Positions 46,268 to 55,488 of a DNA stretch of 64,000 bases are shown one piece after another. The notes under the pieces were generated by a model, which saw nothing but the letters and a program-made list of their open reading frames with translations, was not told the origin of the DNA and did not search any database. The translations under genes and the position numbers were made by a program. Positions within the stretch are counted from its first letter, which is position 1. Every line of letters begins with the position of its first letter. This DNA is from Bacillus sp. UNC41MFS5 (lineage in GTDB: Bacteria > Bacillota > Bacilli > Bacillales_B > DSM-18226), in assembly GCF_000686805.1 (NCBI RefSeq), contig NZ_KK366020.1:345707-409706 (forward strand), read 5' to 3'.

Positions 46268-46335
46268 GTTAAACTTGGCTGTTGAATGGAGCGAAAGAAG
46301 CTTCGCTTTCCGCGGGGGGAGCCTCCTCCAAACAA
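46268..46335. repeat. Bacillus-type intergenic repeat (CTTTCCGCGGGG element)
   Basis: GGAGCGAAAGAAGCTTCGCT followed by TTCCGCGGGGGG and GCCTCCTCC. Elements with this GAAGC...GCTTTCCGCGGGG pattern are widespread in Bacillaceae intergenic DNA, from memory. Only one copy is seen in the window. Confidence 0.55.
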
Positions 46336-46441
46336 GGAGTTTACTTTGAAACTAGTAAAAGCACAATACAAAATGTTTGGTGTTGGTTGATTATTCAAAA
46401 GGGACTGTGTTATGATGTCGTTTAAATGACTAATTGAAAGG

Positions 46442-46478
46442 GCGTATTTCTCAAAAAGGGAAATGCGCTTGTTTTTTT
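46442..46478 (+). terminator. Terminator-like hairpin
   Basis: GCGTATTTC pairs with GAAATGCGC, followed by TTGTTTTTTT. It lies 100 bases before the YitT-family gene with no gene between it and the previous terminator, so it may be an attenuator for that gene or mark a lost gene. Confidence 0.6.
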
Positions 46479-46577
46479 GGAGGAAACAGAGCCTTTATTA
46501 ATGATAATGATTCTTGATAAAATAAGAAAATACAAATTTACTTGATACAATAGGAGAGGGAAAAGGTACAGAGCGTA

Positions 46578-47432
46578 ATGGATAATTTAAATCTGAAAAA
46601 TACAACCACCGACATTATTTTTATCATTATTGGTGCATTTCTTTTTGCGTTAGGTGTTAATTTATTTGTTATTCCGAATGAGCTTGGGGAAGGCGGAGTA
46701 ACTGGTATTACAATTATTGCATACTATTTATTCGGGTGGTCCCCAGGTTTAGTCAGCTTAATTTTGAACGCCTTTTTGTTAATAGTTGGTTATAAATTTT
46801 TGAATAAGATCACAACGGTTTATACGATTATTGCTGTAGTCCTTAATTCGCTTTTTCTACATCTAACAGAAAGCTGGAGTATTGCTTCTAATGAATTGAT
46901 GGTGAATGCAATTTTTGGCGGAGTATTTGTAGGTGTTGGAATTGGTTTAATCATTCGAGTGGGCGGAACAACAGCAGGTACTACTATTTTGGCAAGGATT
47001 ACCCAAAAGTATTTAGGATGGAGCATTAGTTATGGCCTATTGTTTTTTGATCTAATTGTTGCCTTCTCATCTTATTTTATAATTGGTGCAGAAAAGCTGA
47101 TGTTAACCATTATTATGCTTTATGTAGGAACGAAAGTGATGGAATTTGTTATAGAAGGCTTAAATCCGAAGAAGGCCATTACGATTATTTCTGATAAACC
47201 GAATGATATTGCCAAACAGGTGACAACATCAATGGATAGAGGGGTGACTGTATACTCGGGTCATGGTTATTACACAAAAACCCCAAAGGAAATTCTTTAT
47301 ATTGTTATAAGTAAGCAAGAAGTAATAAAGCTGAAACGTATTGTTCAAGCTACAGATCCGACTGCTTTCATCGCTATCCATGATGTTCGAGATGTGTTTG
47401 GAGAAGGATTTATTGATATTTCTAAATCATAA
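46578..47432 (+). CDS. YitT-family membrane protein
   Basis: 284 residues: an N-terminal domain of five or six membrane segments (FLFALGVNLFVIPNELGEGG, FGWSPGLVSLILN, IRVGGTTAGTTILARI) and a C-terminal cytoplasmic DUF2179 domain (GRGYY-like GVTVYSGHGYYTKTPKEILY and FIAIHDVRDVFGEGF). This is the YitT/YpjC/YvjA group common in Bacillus; transport function unknown. Single gene, with its own terminator. Confidence 0.93.
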   Translation: MDNLNLKNTTTDIIFIIIGAFLFALGVNLFVIPNELGEGGVTGITIIAYYLFGWSPGLVSLILNAFLLIVGYKFLNKITTVYTIIAVVLNSLFLHLTESWSIASNELMVNAIFGGVFVGVGIGLIIRVGGTTAGTTILARITQKYLGWSISYGLLFFDLIVAFSSYFIIGAEKLMLTIIMLYVGTKVMEFVIEGLNPKKAITIISDKPNDIAKQVTTSMDRGVTVYSGHGYYTKTPKEILYIVISKQEVIKLKRIVQATDPTAFIAIHDVRDVFGEGFIDISKS

Positions 47433-47452
47433 TCATCATAATAATAATGCAA

Positions 47453-47495
47453 AAAACCAGCTAATATCATGGCAAGATAATAGCTGGTTTTATCT
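47453..47495 (+). terminator. Intrinsic terminator after the YitT-family gene
   Basis: AAAACCAGCTA pairs with TAGCTGGTTTT across a 17-base loop, followed by ATCTTTCCC. Confidence 0.75.
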
Positions 47496-47610
47496 TTCCC
47501 TCATATAACACTTCTTCTGAATTCAATGTAATACCACCTTATCTATCATGATTTAATGAGCGTATTAAATGTTAGAACATTTTTAAAATTTTAATTTTTG
47601 TGAAAATGTA

Positions 47611-47639
47611 TTGAAAATGTTTCTTACGAAAGATATAAT
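47611..47639 (+). promoter_or_regulatory. Sigma-A promoter of the transport/catabolic cluster
   Basis: TTGAAA, 17 bases, TATAAT. The predicted transcript would have an untranslated leader of about 330 bases before the binding-protein gene. That leader contains small inverted repeats (ATTAATTTC/GAAATTAAT near 47740; AAATTAGC/GCTAATT near 47782) but no riboswitch I recognise. Confidence 0.6.
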
Positions 47640-47978
47640 AATTTCAAACTAGCAGTGAAGCTTTAAAATATCTTTTTAGTAAAAACGTTACATAAAAGGA
47701 AATTTAATAGGTTCAAAATTTTTTATCATATTAATTTCACCACTGGAGAAATTAATTATAAAAATAGGTAAATAACGCAAAATTAGCAGTAAATTTTATG
47801 CTAATTACAAACATCGTGAAAAAAATTATTCACTCGGATTTAAGATTAATTCTATCCATTGTTCTGTAATACCAAGAAGAAGATAGAAGGAATCAAAATC
47901 ATATTCTATCAAGGGTATAGCTGAGAATATCACAACAAGACCGAAATACCTGGAAAAATAATCAAAGGGGGAAATCAA

Positions 47979-49547
47979 TTGAGAAAGGCACATTTTTGGA
48001 AAATGCTGCTGGTAGTTGTAATCTCGGCAGTGTTGGTTGTTGGATGTTCTAGTAAAGAAAGTAGCGGGGAAAAGAAAGAAGGCAGCAAAAAAGAAGACAA
48101 AGAAATGGTGATCGCTGTAAATGAAAATTTCATTTCAATGGATCCGCATAATACAGGAGATACCAATTCTAACTCCGTACAATCAGCTATGCTCGAAGGT
48201 CTTTTAGGATTTGATGCAGAAGGAAAAATTATCCCAAAATTAGCTGAAGCGTATAGTGTCAGTGACAATGCGTTGGAATACACGTTTAAATTGCGACAAG
48301 GTGTAAAGTTCCACGATGGGGAACAGTTTAATGCAGCAGCAGTAAAAGCGAACTATGAACGAATCATGAAGGACGATAGCCTGCGTTTAAATAGCCGTGG
48401 GTTTAACCTTATCACAAACATCCAGACAATCAATGAATATGAAATAAAAATTACTCTAAAAGAACCTTATGCTGGGATGTTAACACGATTTGTATCCGCA
48501 AAACTTCTTAGCCCTAAGCTGCTGGCTGAGGGAAAAGATAAAATCGGTAAAAATCCAGTCGGTACAGGACCTTTTAAGTTTGTGGAATGGGTTCAGGGAG
48601 ACCATTTAACAGTAGAACGATTTGATGGTTATTGGGATAAAGCCGACCGTGTCGAGAAAATCACTTATAAACCGGTTCCGGAAAACGGTTCACGGGTAGC
48701 CATGTTAAAAACAGGGGAAGCTCAAGTAATCTATCCGTTACCAAGTCAAAACTTAAAAGAATTAGAGAGCAATGCTGATGTTAAAGTCGAAAAAATCCCT
48801 TCTACCATTGCTCGTTATGTATCGATTAATACCATGAAAAAACCGTTTAATGATCCTCGCGTTCGTCAAGCATTAAACTATGCGGTAGATAAGGATGCAT
48901 TTATCAATGTAGTAAACGCAGGATTGGGATTGCCGTTAGACTCGATTATTCCTAGTAAAACACTTTATTACACAAAACAGGAAGAATATAAGCAAAATAT
49001 TGAAAAAGCAAAACAGTTGTTAAAAGATGCAGGGTATAAAAAGGGCTTTAAAGCAGAAATTTGGGGGAATACCAATTCCGATACGATGAAAGGGATGCAG
49101 TTTATCCAGCAGCAATTAAAAGCGATTGGTGTAGATTTACAAATTAAATCAATGGAAGAAGGTACCCTATCAGACGAAATTTTCAGAGCACAAAAACCTG
49201 AGGATGCAAAGCTACAGATGTGGTATGTAAGTTGGTCAGCTTACCCATCCGATACCACTAATGCCACGAAACCGCTATTTTATGGCGGCTCCTTCCCTCC
49301 GGATGGTGCGAATACTGCTTATTATAAAAATGACCAAGTAGACAAATGGATTGAGGAAGTGAATAAAACGGGAGATACCACGAAATTGGCAGAAATCTAT
49401 AGTAATATTCAATCGACCATCTATAAAGATGCTCCATGGATTTTCCTAGGTGTGGATGAAATTCTAGATGGTAAGAGAGCAAATGTTGAAGGTGTGAACA
49501 TTACGCCGGATGGTGGAATTGACGTTACTAATGCAAATATTAAGTAG
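47979..49547 (+). CDS. Family 5 ABC substrate-binding lipoprotein
   Basis: 522-residue extracellular lipoprotein that delivers peptides or oligosaccharide-like ligands to the permease. The signal peptide ends in the lipobox VVGC (cysteine about residue 23). Family 5 motifs: YTFKLRQGVKFHDGEQFNA, VGTGPFKFVEW, and NDPRVRQALNYAVDKDAF. Start TTG 47979 with AAGGGGG upstream. First gene of a nine-gene co-directional cluster whose enzymes suggest a sugar-derived substrate. Confidence 0.95.
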   Translation: MRKAHFWKMLLVVVISAVLVVGCSSKESSGEKKEGSKKEDKEMVIAVNENFISMDPHNTGDTNSNSVQSAMLEGLLGFDAEGKIIPKLAEAYSVSDNALEYTFKLRQGVKFHDGEQFNAAAVKANYERIMKDDSLRLNSRGFNLITNIQTINEYEIKITLKEPYAGMLTRFVSAKLLSPKLLAEGKDKIGKNPVGTGPFKFVEWVQGDHLTVERFDGYWDKADRVEKITYKPVPENGSRVAMLKTGEAQVIYPLPSQNLKELESNADVKVEKIPSTIARYVSINTMKKPFNDPRVRQALNYAVDKDAFINVVNAGLGLPLDSIIPSKTLYYTKQEEYKQNIEKAKQLLKDAGYKKGFKAEIWGNTNSDTMKGMQFIQQQLKAIGVDLQIKSMEEGTLSDEIFRAQKPEDAKLQMWYVSWSAYPSDTTNATKPLFYGGSFPPDGANTAYYKNDQVDKWIEEVNKTGDTTKLAEIYSNIQSTIYKDAPWIFLGVDEILDGKRANVEGVNITPDGGIDVTNANIK

Positions 49548-49699
49548 AAATTTCTCGTAATTGAAGGGGCGGAGGGATGTTTTCCGAAGCTTCTTTCCTT
49601 CTTTTTTAGGGCTATTAAGAACAAATAACCTTCAGAAGAAAAGCCTTCTCCGGCAGGGAGATTTGACTATTGGATTTTGTTAGAAAGGGGTAATCAAGT

Positions 49700-50623
49700 A
49701 TGCTCCAATATATTGTTAAAAGAATTCTTGAAATGATTCCTATCCTATTTATCGTTTCGATATTAATCTTCCTTTTTACCCACTTAATTCCGGGAGACCC
49801 TGCACGTTTAGTTGCAGGTAAAGATGCCACGTTAGAAGAGGTAACCAAGATTCAAGCAGAACTTGGACTCAATCAACCCATATGGGAGCAATATGTTACC
49901 TATATGAGTCATTTATTTCAAGGTAATTTAGGAACATCCCTAAATACAAAACTACCCGTATCGGATATGTTTGTCGACCGTTTTATGCCGTCTGTTTTTT
50001 TAACATTAGCGAGCATGGTATGGGCTTTAGTAATCGGTTTATTGATTGGAACGTTATCAGCTGTTTTTAAAAATAAATGGCCGGATTATCTAGGGATGGT
50101 TGCGGCGGTTTCTGGAATCTCGTTACCAGGTTTTTGGTTAGGATTAATCCTCATTCAAATTTTCTCCGTACAGCTGGGATGGTTTCCAACAGGTGGTGCA
50201 GAAGGATGGAAAAGCTATATTTTACCTTCATTAACGCTAGGGGCAGGGATTATGTCGATGCTTGCTCGTTTTACGAGGTCCTCATTGCTTGAAACGCTCA
50301 AAGCTGATTTTATCCGAACAGGACGTGCGAAGGGGTTAAAGGAGTCTGTTGTGATTCCTAAACATGCGCTAAGGAACTCGTTAATTCCGGTTGTTACCAT
50401 TGCAGGGCTGCAGTTTGGATTTTTATTAGGTGGATCTGTAGTGGTAGAAACGGTTTTTAGTTTTCCAGGAATGGGTCGCTTATTAATTGATTCTATTGCC
50501 TTTAGGGATTATCCCGTCATTCAGGCAGAATTATTATTATTCTCTGTTGAATTTATTCTCGTCAATTTAATTGTTGATATTTTATACAGTTATCTCAATC
50601 CTAAGATTCGATACGCAGCTTAA
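49700..50623 (+). CDS. Dpp/Opp-type ABC transporter permease (DppB-like)
   Basis: 307 residues, six membrane segments, N-terminal MLQYIVKRILEMIPILFIVS and the family phrase FTHLIPGDPARLVAG. The EAA loop is FIRTGRAKGLKESVVIPKHA, which contacts the ATPase. Pairs with the next permease. It lies 150 bases after the binding-protein gene. Confidence 0.95.
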   Translation: MLQYIVKRILEMIPILFIVSILIFLFTHLIPGDPARLVAGKDATLEEVTKIQAELGLNQPIWEQYVTYMSHLFQGNLGTSLNTKLPVSDMFVDRFMPSVFLTLASMVWALVIGLLIGTLSAVFKNKWPDYLGMVAAVSGISLPGFWLGLILIQIFSVQLGWFPTGGAEGWKSYILPSLTLGAGIMSMLARFTRSSLLETLKADFIRTGRAKGLKESVVIPKHALRNSLIPVVTIAGLQFGFLLGGSVVVETVFSFPGMGRLLIDSIAFRDYPVIQAELLLFSVEFILVNLIVDILYSYLNPKIRYAA

Positions 50624-50635
50624 AGGAGGGCAGTC

Positions 50636-51532
50636 ATGGAAATATCGAAAGCAGTCAATCAGACTAATACTAGAATCATAGAAAAAAAGTATTCACCTCT
50701 TAAAGATTTTTGGAAGAATTGGAAAAGACAAAAGACCGCGTTCTGGGCAAGCCTATTTATTCTCTTGTTAATGATCATAGCTGCTATTGGACCTTACATG
50801 GCACCCTATGATCCTTATAAACCTGACTATAATGTTATGCTGCAAGGCCCCAGCAAGGCACACATAGCTGGAACGGATGAATATGGCCGGGATATTTTTA
50901 GCCGATTGCTGGCAGGTGCAAGAATTTCGCTGACGGTTAGTTTTCTTTCTGTATTCTTGGGAGCCATCGGAGGAACTCTTTTAGGACTTATCAGTGGATA
51001 TTTTGGTGGCTGGTTAGATCGCCTTATCATGAGATCAAGTGATGTCATGTTTGCTTTTCCAGATATCTTATTAGCTATTGCCATTGTTGCCATCCTAGGG
51101 CCTGGCTTAAACAATGTGGTGATAGCGGTAGCCGTTTTTAGTATCCCATCCTTTGCAAGACTTGTAAGAGGAACAACGCTTGAGGCAAAAGAAACGGTCT
51201 TTGTAGAGGCAGCCAAATCAATGGGAGCCTCCCATTTTAGGATCATGTTTCAGCATATTCTTCCTGAAACCCTTGGTAGTTTAATCGTATTTATTTCGAT
51301 GAGAATCGGTACAGCGATTTTGGCTGCATCTAGTTTAAGCTTCCTTGGCTTAGGTGCAAGCCCGGAGACACCGGATTGGGGAGCAATGCTGAGTCTTGGG
51401 CGTGATTATTTAGGTACCTCCACACATGTAGTTATGATGCCCGGTATTGCCATCTTTTTAACTGTTTTGGCTTTCAACTTAGTTGGAGATGGTTTGCGTG
51501 ATGTGCTGGACCCTAAAACAAAGAATGAATAA
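50636..51532 (+). CDS. Dpp/Opp-type ABC transporter permease (DppC-like)
   Basis: 298 residues with an N-terminal cytoplasmic stretch, first membrane helix at about 35-55, the DppC phrase HIAGTDEYGRDIFSRLLAGA, and EAA loop VEAAKSMGASHFRIMFQHIL. Six membrane segments in total. AAAGGAGGG precedes the ATG; 12-base gap from the previous gene. Confidence 0.95.
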   Translation: MEISKAVNQTNTRIIEKKYSPLKDFWKNWKRQKTAFWASLFILLLMIIAAIGPYMAPYDPYKPDYNVMLQGPSKAHIAGTDEYGRDIFSRLLAGARISLTVSFLSVFLGAIGGTLLGLISGYFGGWLDRLIMRSSDVMFAFPDILLAIAIVAILGPGLNNVVIAVAVFSIPSFARLVRGTTLEAKETVFVEAAKSMGASHFRIMFQHILPETLGSLIVFISMRIGTAILAASSLSFLGLGASPETPDWGAMLSLGRDYLGTSTHVVMMPGIAIFLTVLAFNLVGDGLRDVLDPKTKNE

Positions 51533-51546
51533 GGAGTTTGAAGAGG

Positions 51547-52536
51547 ATGGAGAAGCTTCTGCAAGTTGAAAATCTTGAAACCGAGTTCACCAAGGATAAG
51601 CAAAAAATCAAAATTTTACACGGTGTTAACTTCGACATTCATAAGGGGGAGGTTCTCGGTCTTGTCGGTGAATCCGGGAGTGGAAAAAGCTTAACATCAC
51701 TTTCAGTCATGAAACTATTTACAGGGACGAGTGGAGAAATAACGAGCGGCAGAATTCAATTTAATGATCAGGATATAACGAATAAATCAGAGAGTGAAAT
51801 GAGGAAGATTCGCGGAAAGCAAATCGCGATGATTTTTCAAGAACCAATGACTTCATTAAATCCTGTGATGAAAATTGGGGAACAGCTGCTGGAGCCCATT
51901 CGCGTTCATTTAGGATTAGGAGAGAAAAAGGCGAGGGAACATGCGGTTTCTAATTTAAAAAAGGTAGGCATCCCGAGTGCGGAAGACATCATGAATGAGT
52001 TTCCGCATCAATTATCTGGCGGTATGCGGCAAAGAATCATGATTGCGATGGCGATTTCTTGTCATCCTCAGCTATTAATTGCTGATGAGCCGACAACCGC
52101 ACTTGACGTTACCATCCAAGCTCAAATACTTGATTTAATGAAACAGCTGCAAGAGAAAGAAAAAATGTCTGTTTTATTGATTACCCATGATTTAGGTGTT
52201 GTAGCAGAGATGTGCGACCGCGTTGTTGTTATGTATGCGGGAAGAGTGGTTGAAGAGGCAGATGTATTCGAACTATTTGAAAGTCCAAAACATCCTTACA
52301 CGAAAGGACTCATAGGCTCGATACCTAAGCTAGGGCAGAAAAAGGAAAAACTGGATTCTATTAAAGGAAATGTCCCGGATCCAAGTAATTTGCCAAAGGG
52401 ATGTAAATTCGCCCCAAGATGCGATGATGTGATGCCTCTCTGTTATAGCGAAGAGCCTCCAGAAATGAAATTGGAAAATGGCAGGTCCTGCAGCTGTTGG
52501 TTATACAAAAAGGAGAGGAGGGAAATCGGTGTCTAA
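51547..52536 (+). CDS. Dpp/Opp-type ABC transporter ATPase (DppD-like)
   Basis: 329 residues. Walker A LVGESGSGKSLTSL, signature LSGGMRQRIMIAMAI, Walker B LLIADEPTTALD, and the C-terminal oligopeptide-transporter extension with cysteines (CKFAPRCDDVMPLC) that hold an iron-sulfur or zinc site in this family. I use ATG 51547, ten bases after GGAG; the TTG at 51538 is too close to it. Confidence 0.95.
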   Translation: MEKLLQVENLETEFTKDKQKIKILHGVNFDIHKGEVLGLVGESGSGKSLTSLSVMKLFTGTSGEITSGRIQFNDQDITNKSESEMRKIRGKQIAMIFQEPMTSLNPVMKIGEQLLEPIRVHLGLGEKKAREHAVSNLKKVGIPSAEDIMNEFPHQLSGGMRQRIMIAMAISCHPQLLIADEPTTALDVTIQAQILDLMKQLQEKEKMSVLLITHDLGVVAEMCDRVVVMYAGRVVEEADVFELFESPKHPYTKGLIGSIPKLGQKKEKLDSIKGNVPDPSNLPKGCKFAPRCDDVMPLCYSEEPPEMKLENGRSCSCWLYKKERREIGV

Positions 52537-53497
52537 TACTCTTTTAAAAGTAACCGGGCTTAAAAAGTCATTTTCTATTCCTGCCGGTATGTTTGGAAAA
52601 AAGAATACGTTAAAAGCTGTCCACGATGTGTCGTTTATGGTTCCGGAGGGGAAGACGTTCAGTCTTGTTGGTGAAAGCGGCTGTGGGAAATCCACGACAG
52701 GGAGACTGATTTCCCGGCTAATTGAACCGAGTGCGGGAGAAATCTGGATTGATGGGGAAGAAATTTCTCAAAGAAAAGAATCTCAATTAAAAGCAATGAG
52801 AAAAAAAGTACAAATGATTTTCCAGGATCCATATGCGTCGCTCAATCCTAGAATGAAAGTTAGGGATATTGTAGCAGAACCGCTTGCGATTCATACCAAT
52901 CTATCTAAGGCAGAACGGTATAAACGGGTTTCTGAAATTTTAGAAATCGTCGGTTTAAGTGAATACCATTCCCATCGATATGCACATGAGTTCAGTGGAG
53001 GCCAGCGGCAGCGGATTGGAATCGCAAGGGCACTCATTATGAAACCCAAGTTGATTATTGCGGATGAACCCGTATCGGCCTTAGATGTGTCGATCCAATC
53101 CCAAATCCTGAACCTATTGAAGGATTTACAAGCTGAATTCCATTTAACCTATTTATTTATTTCACATGATTTAAGTGTTGTGGAGCACATAAGTGATCAT
53201 ATCGGGGTCATGTACTTAGGAACCATTGTGGAGTCAGGACCAAAAGAGGTTATCTTCTCTAATCCGCAGCACCCTTATACAAAAGCATTATTGTCGTCAA
53301 TCCCGATTCCTGACCCGCGATTGCGGAGAGAAAGAATAATCCTGCAGGGTGATTTGCCGAGCCCAGTTGATCCGCCAACAGGTTGCAGATTTCACACCCG
53401 TTGTCCTGCTGCTATGGATATTTGTAAGGTAAGGGAACCTTCCGTTAGAGAAGGGGAAACCTCTGATCATTTCGTGGCATGCCATTTAGTAGAATAG
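52529..53497 (+). CDS. Dpp/Opp-type ABC transporter ATPase (DppF-like)
   Basis: 322 residues, second ATPase of the importer. Walker A LVGESGCGKSTTGRL, signature FSGGQRQRIGIARAL, Walker B LIIADEPVSALD, and the cysteine-rich C-terminal region (GCRFHTRCPAAMDIC). Start GTG 52529 (AGGAGAGGAGGG upstream) overlaps the previous stop by eight bases. The longer frame from 52478 reads through the previous gene's end. Confidence 0.95.
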   Translation: MSNTLLKVTGLKKSFSIPAGMFGKKNTLKAVHDVSFMVPEGKTFSLVGESGCGKSTTGRLISRLIEPSAGEIWIDGEEISQRKESQLKAMRKKVQMIFQDPYASLNPRMKVRDIVAEPLAIHTNLSKAERYKRVSEILEIVGLSEYHSHRYAHEFSGGQRQRIGIARALIMKPKLIIADEPVSALDVSIQSQILNLLKDLQAEFHLTYLFISHDLSVVEHISDHIGVMYLGTIVESGPKEVIFSNPQHPYTKALLSSIPIPDPRLRRERIILQGDLPSPVDPPTGCRFHTRCPAAMDICKVREPSVREGETSDHFVACHLVE

Positions 53498-53528
53498 TAG
53501 ATTTTTAAAAAAATAGGAGTGAAGATAA

Positions 53529-54404
53529 ATGAAGGTAGGTTTAAGTACGTATAGTTTAGTTCGAGAGCTAAGGGAAGAAACGATGACGGTATTAGATGTT
53601 ATTCAATGGATTGCTGATCATGGCGGCGAACATATGGAAATTGTCCCTTATGGTTTCTCGGTTGTTGACAATCCTGAATTGGCCGATCAAATTAAGGAAA
53701 AAGCGGCATCCTTAGGGATTGATCTGTCGGCCTATTCATTGCCTGCAAACTTTGTCCAAGAGACAGAAGAAGCTTTTCATGAAGAAGTGGAACGTCTAAA
53801 AACACATGTGGACATTGTCAATCGTTTAGGGATAAAGATCATGCGTCATGATGTAACGGCCTTTACTTTACAGCCCGAAGAAATGACGATTCATTACTTT
53901 GAAAAGCATTTTTCTAAATTCGTAAAAGGCAGTCAACTGGTGGCTGATTATGCAGCCCAGTTCGGCATTACCACCACTATTGAAAATCATGGGTTTAATG
54001 TCCAAACGAGCGATCGTGTCCAACGAGTAATTCATGCCGTGAACCGTGAGAATTTTAAAACAACACTTGATGTTGGGAATTTCCTTTGTATGGATGAAGA
54101 TCCGCTTGTAGGGGTGAAGAAAAATATTAACGATGCAGCCACTGTTCATTTTAAAGATTTCTATATTCGACCTTATTATGAAAACCCTGGCGATGGAGTT
54201 TGGTTTCGAACGGTCAATGAAAACTATTTGCGGGGAGCTATTGTCGGTCATGGAGATTTAAACATTCGTGAAATTATGAAACTTGTTAAAAACTCAGGAT
54301 ATGATGGCTATTTAACGGTAGAGTTTGAGGGGATGGAAGATTGTAAAATTGGTTCGAAAATAGGGATGGATAATGTAAGAAGATTATGGAATGAAGTTCA
54401 GTAA
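53529..54404 (+). CDS. Sugar-phosphate isomerase/epimerase (xylose-isomerase-like TIM barrel)
   Basis: 291 residues, AP endonuclease family 2 fold. Features include MKVGLSTYSLVRELREETMT, YGFSVVDNPELADQI, the metal ligands around TTIENHGFNVQTSDRVQRV, and KTTLDVGNF and YLTVEFEGMED. Such enzymes isomerise or dehydrate keto-sugars and inositols. It sits directly after the importer genes and before an oxidoreductase, so it likely acts on the imported compound. Confidence 0.88.
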   Translation: MKVGLSTYSLVRELREETMTVLDVIQWIADHGGEHMEIVPYGFSVVDNPELADQIKEKAASLGIDLSAYSLPANFVQETEEAFHEEVERLKTHVDIVNRLGIKIMRHDVTAFTLQPEEMTIHYFEKHFSKFVKGSQLVADYAAQFGITTTIENHGFNVQTSDRVQRVIHAVNRENFKTTLDVGNFLCMDEDPLVGVKKNINDAATVHFKDFYIRPYYENPGDGVWFRTVNENYLRGAIVGHGDLNIREIMKLVKNSGYDGYLTVEFEGMEDCKIGSKIGMDNVRRLWNEVQ

Positions 54405-54426
54405 TCGATAGAAGGGATGGATACAT

Positions 54427-55485
54427 TTGGAGCTTTTACAGGTTTGTGTGATCGGGACTGGTTCGATTTCTGATATGCATTTAGCCTCTTATGCGAACAA
54501 TCAAAATGCCGTTTTATATGGTGTATATGATTATTCAAAGGAGAGAGCGGAAGAAACGGCAAAGAAGTATGGAATTGGAATTGTATATGACTCTTTAGAG
54601 GAAGTATATCACGATCCTCATATAGATGCTGTCAGTATTTGCACCTGGAATAATAGCCATGCCGAAATTTCCATTAATGCCTTAAAAAGCGGGAAACACG
54701 TTTTAGTAGAGAAGCCCCTCTCCGTGACGGTAGAAGAAGCATTAAAGGTAGAGGAAGCGGCTCGTAAATATAATAAAACCTTACAGGTTGGTTTTGTGAG
54801 GAGATTCGCAACGAATACAAGAGTATTGAAATCCTTTATTGACCAGGGGAAATTAGGAGAAATTTATTATGCCAAAGCCACGTGTTTACGCCGTTTAGGG
54901 AATCCAGGCGGATGGTTTGCTGATAAAGAGCGCTCTGGAGGCGGACCTTTACTAGATCTTGGTGTTCATATCATTGATATTTGTTGGTATTTAATGGGGC
55001 GCCCCAAAGTGAAATCCATCTCTGGGAACACCTATCGTCAACTTGGAAATCGTGGAAATGTAGAGAATTTACGTTTTTATAAAGCAGCGGACTATGATAA
55101 AGGAAAAAATACTGTGGAAGATTTGGCAAACGCCCTCATTACATTTGAGAACGGTGCTTCCTTGTTTGTAGATGTTTCTTATACTTTACACGCACAGAAA
55201 GATGAAATTCAGGTAAAATTATTTGGGACAAAAGGTGGAGCTGAATTAGAACCAGAGTTAGTTTTAATTAGTGAGGAAAATAACACCATTGTGAATATTC
55301 ACCCCCAGATTGATCATCTCACTTTTGATTTCTCAAATGCGTTTCAAAATGAAATTGATTCATTTGTGACATGCTGCTTATTCGATACAAAACCAGTTGC
55401 ACCTGTTGAAGATGGTGTTGAAATCATGAAAATTTTAGCTGGTATCTATGAAGCCTCCGAAAAGAAATGCGAGGTGACATTTTAA
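54427..55485 (+). CDS. Gfo/Idh/MocA-family oxidoreductase
   Basis: 352 residues from TTG 54427. N-terminal Rossmann fold LQVCVIGTGSISDMHLASY; the catalytic motif HVLVEKPLSVT with EKP; the metal/substrate region GGGPLLDLGVHIIDICWYLM with the DxxxHxxD pattern. NAD(P)-dependent oxidation or reduction of a sugar or inositol is expected. Flanked on both sides by isomerase genes, which fits an oxidation-isomerisation pathway. Confidence 0.92.
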   Translation: MELLQVCVIGTGSISDMHLASYANNQNAVLYGVYDYSKERAEETAKKYGIGIVYDSLEEVYHDPHIDAVSICTWNNSHAEISINALKSGKHVLVEKPLSVTVEEALKVEEAARKYNKTLQVGFVRRFATNTRVLKSFIDQGKLGEIYYAKATCLRRLGNPGGWFADKERSGGGPLLDLGVHIIDICWYLMGRPKVKSISGNTYRQLGNRGNVENLRFYKAADYDKGKNTVEDLANALITFENGASLFVDVSYTLHAQKDEIQVKLFGTKGGAELEPELVLISEENNTIVNIHPQIDHLTFDFSNAFQNEIDSFVTCCLFDTKPVAPVEDGVEIMKILAGIYEASEKKCEVTF

Positions 55486-55488
55486 CCC

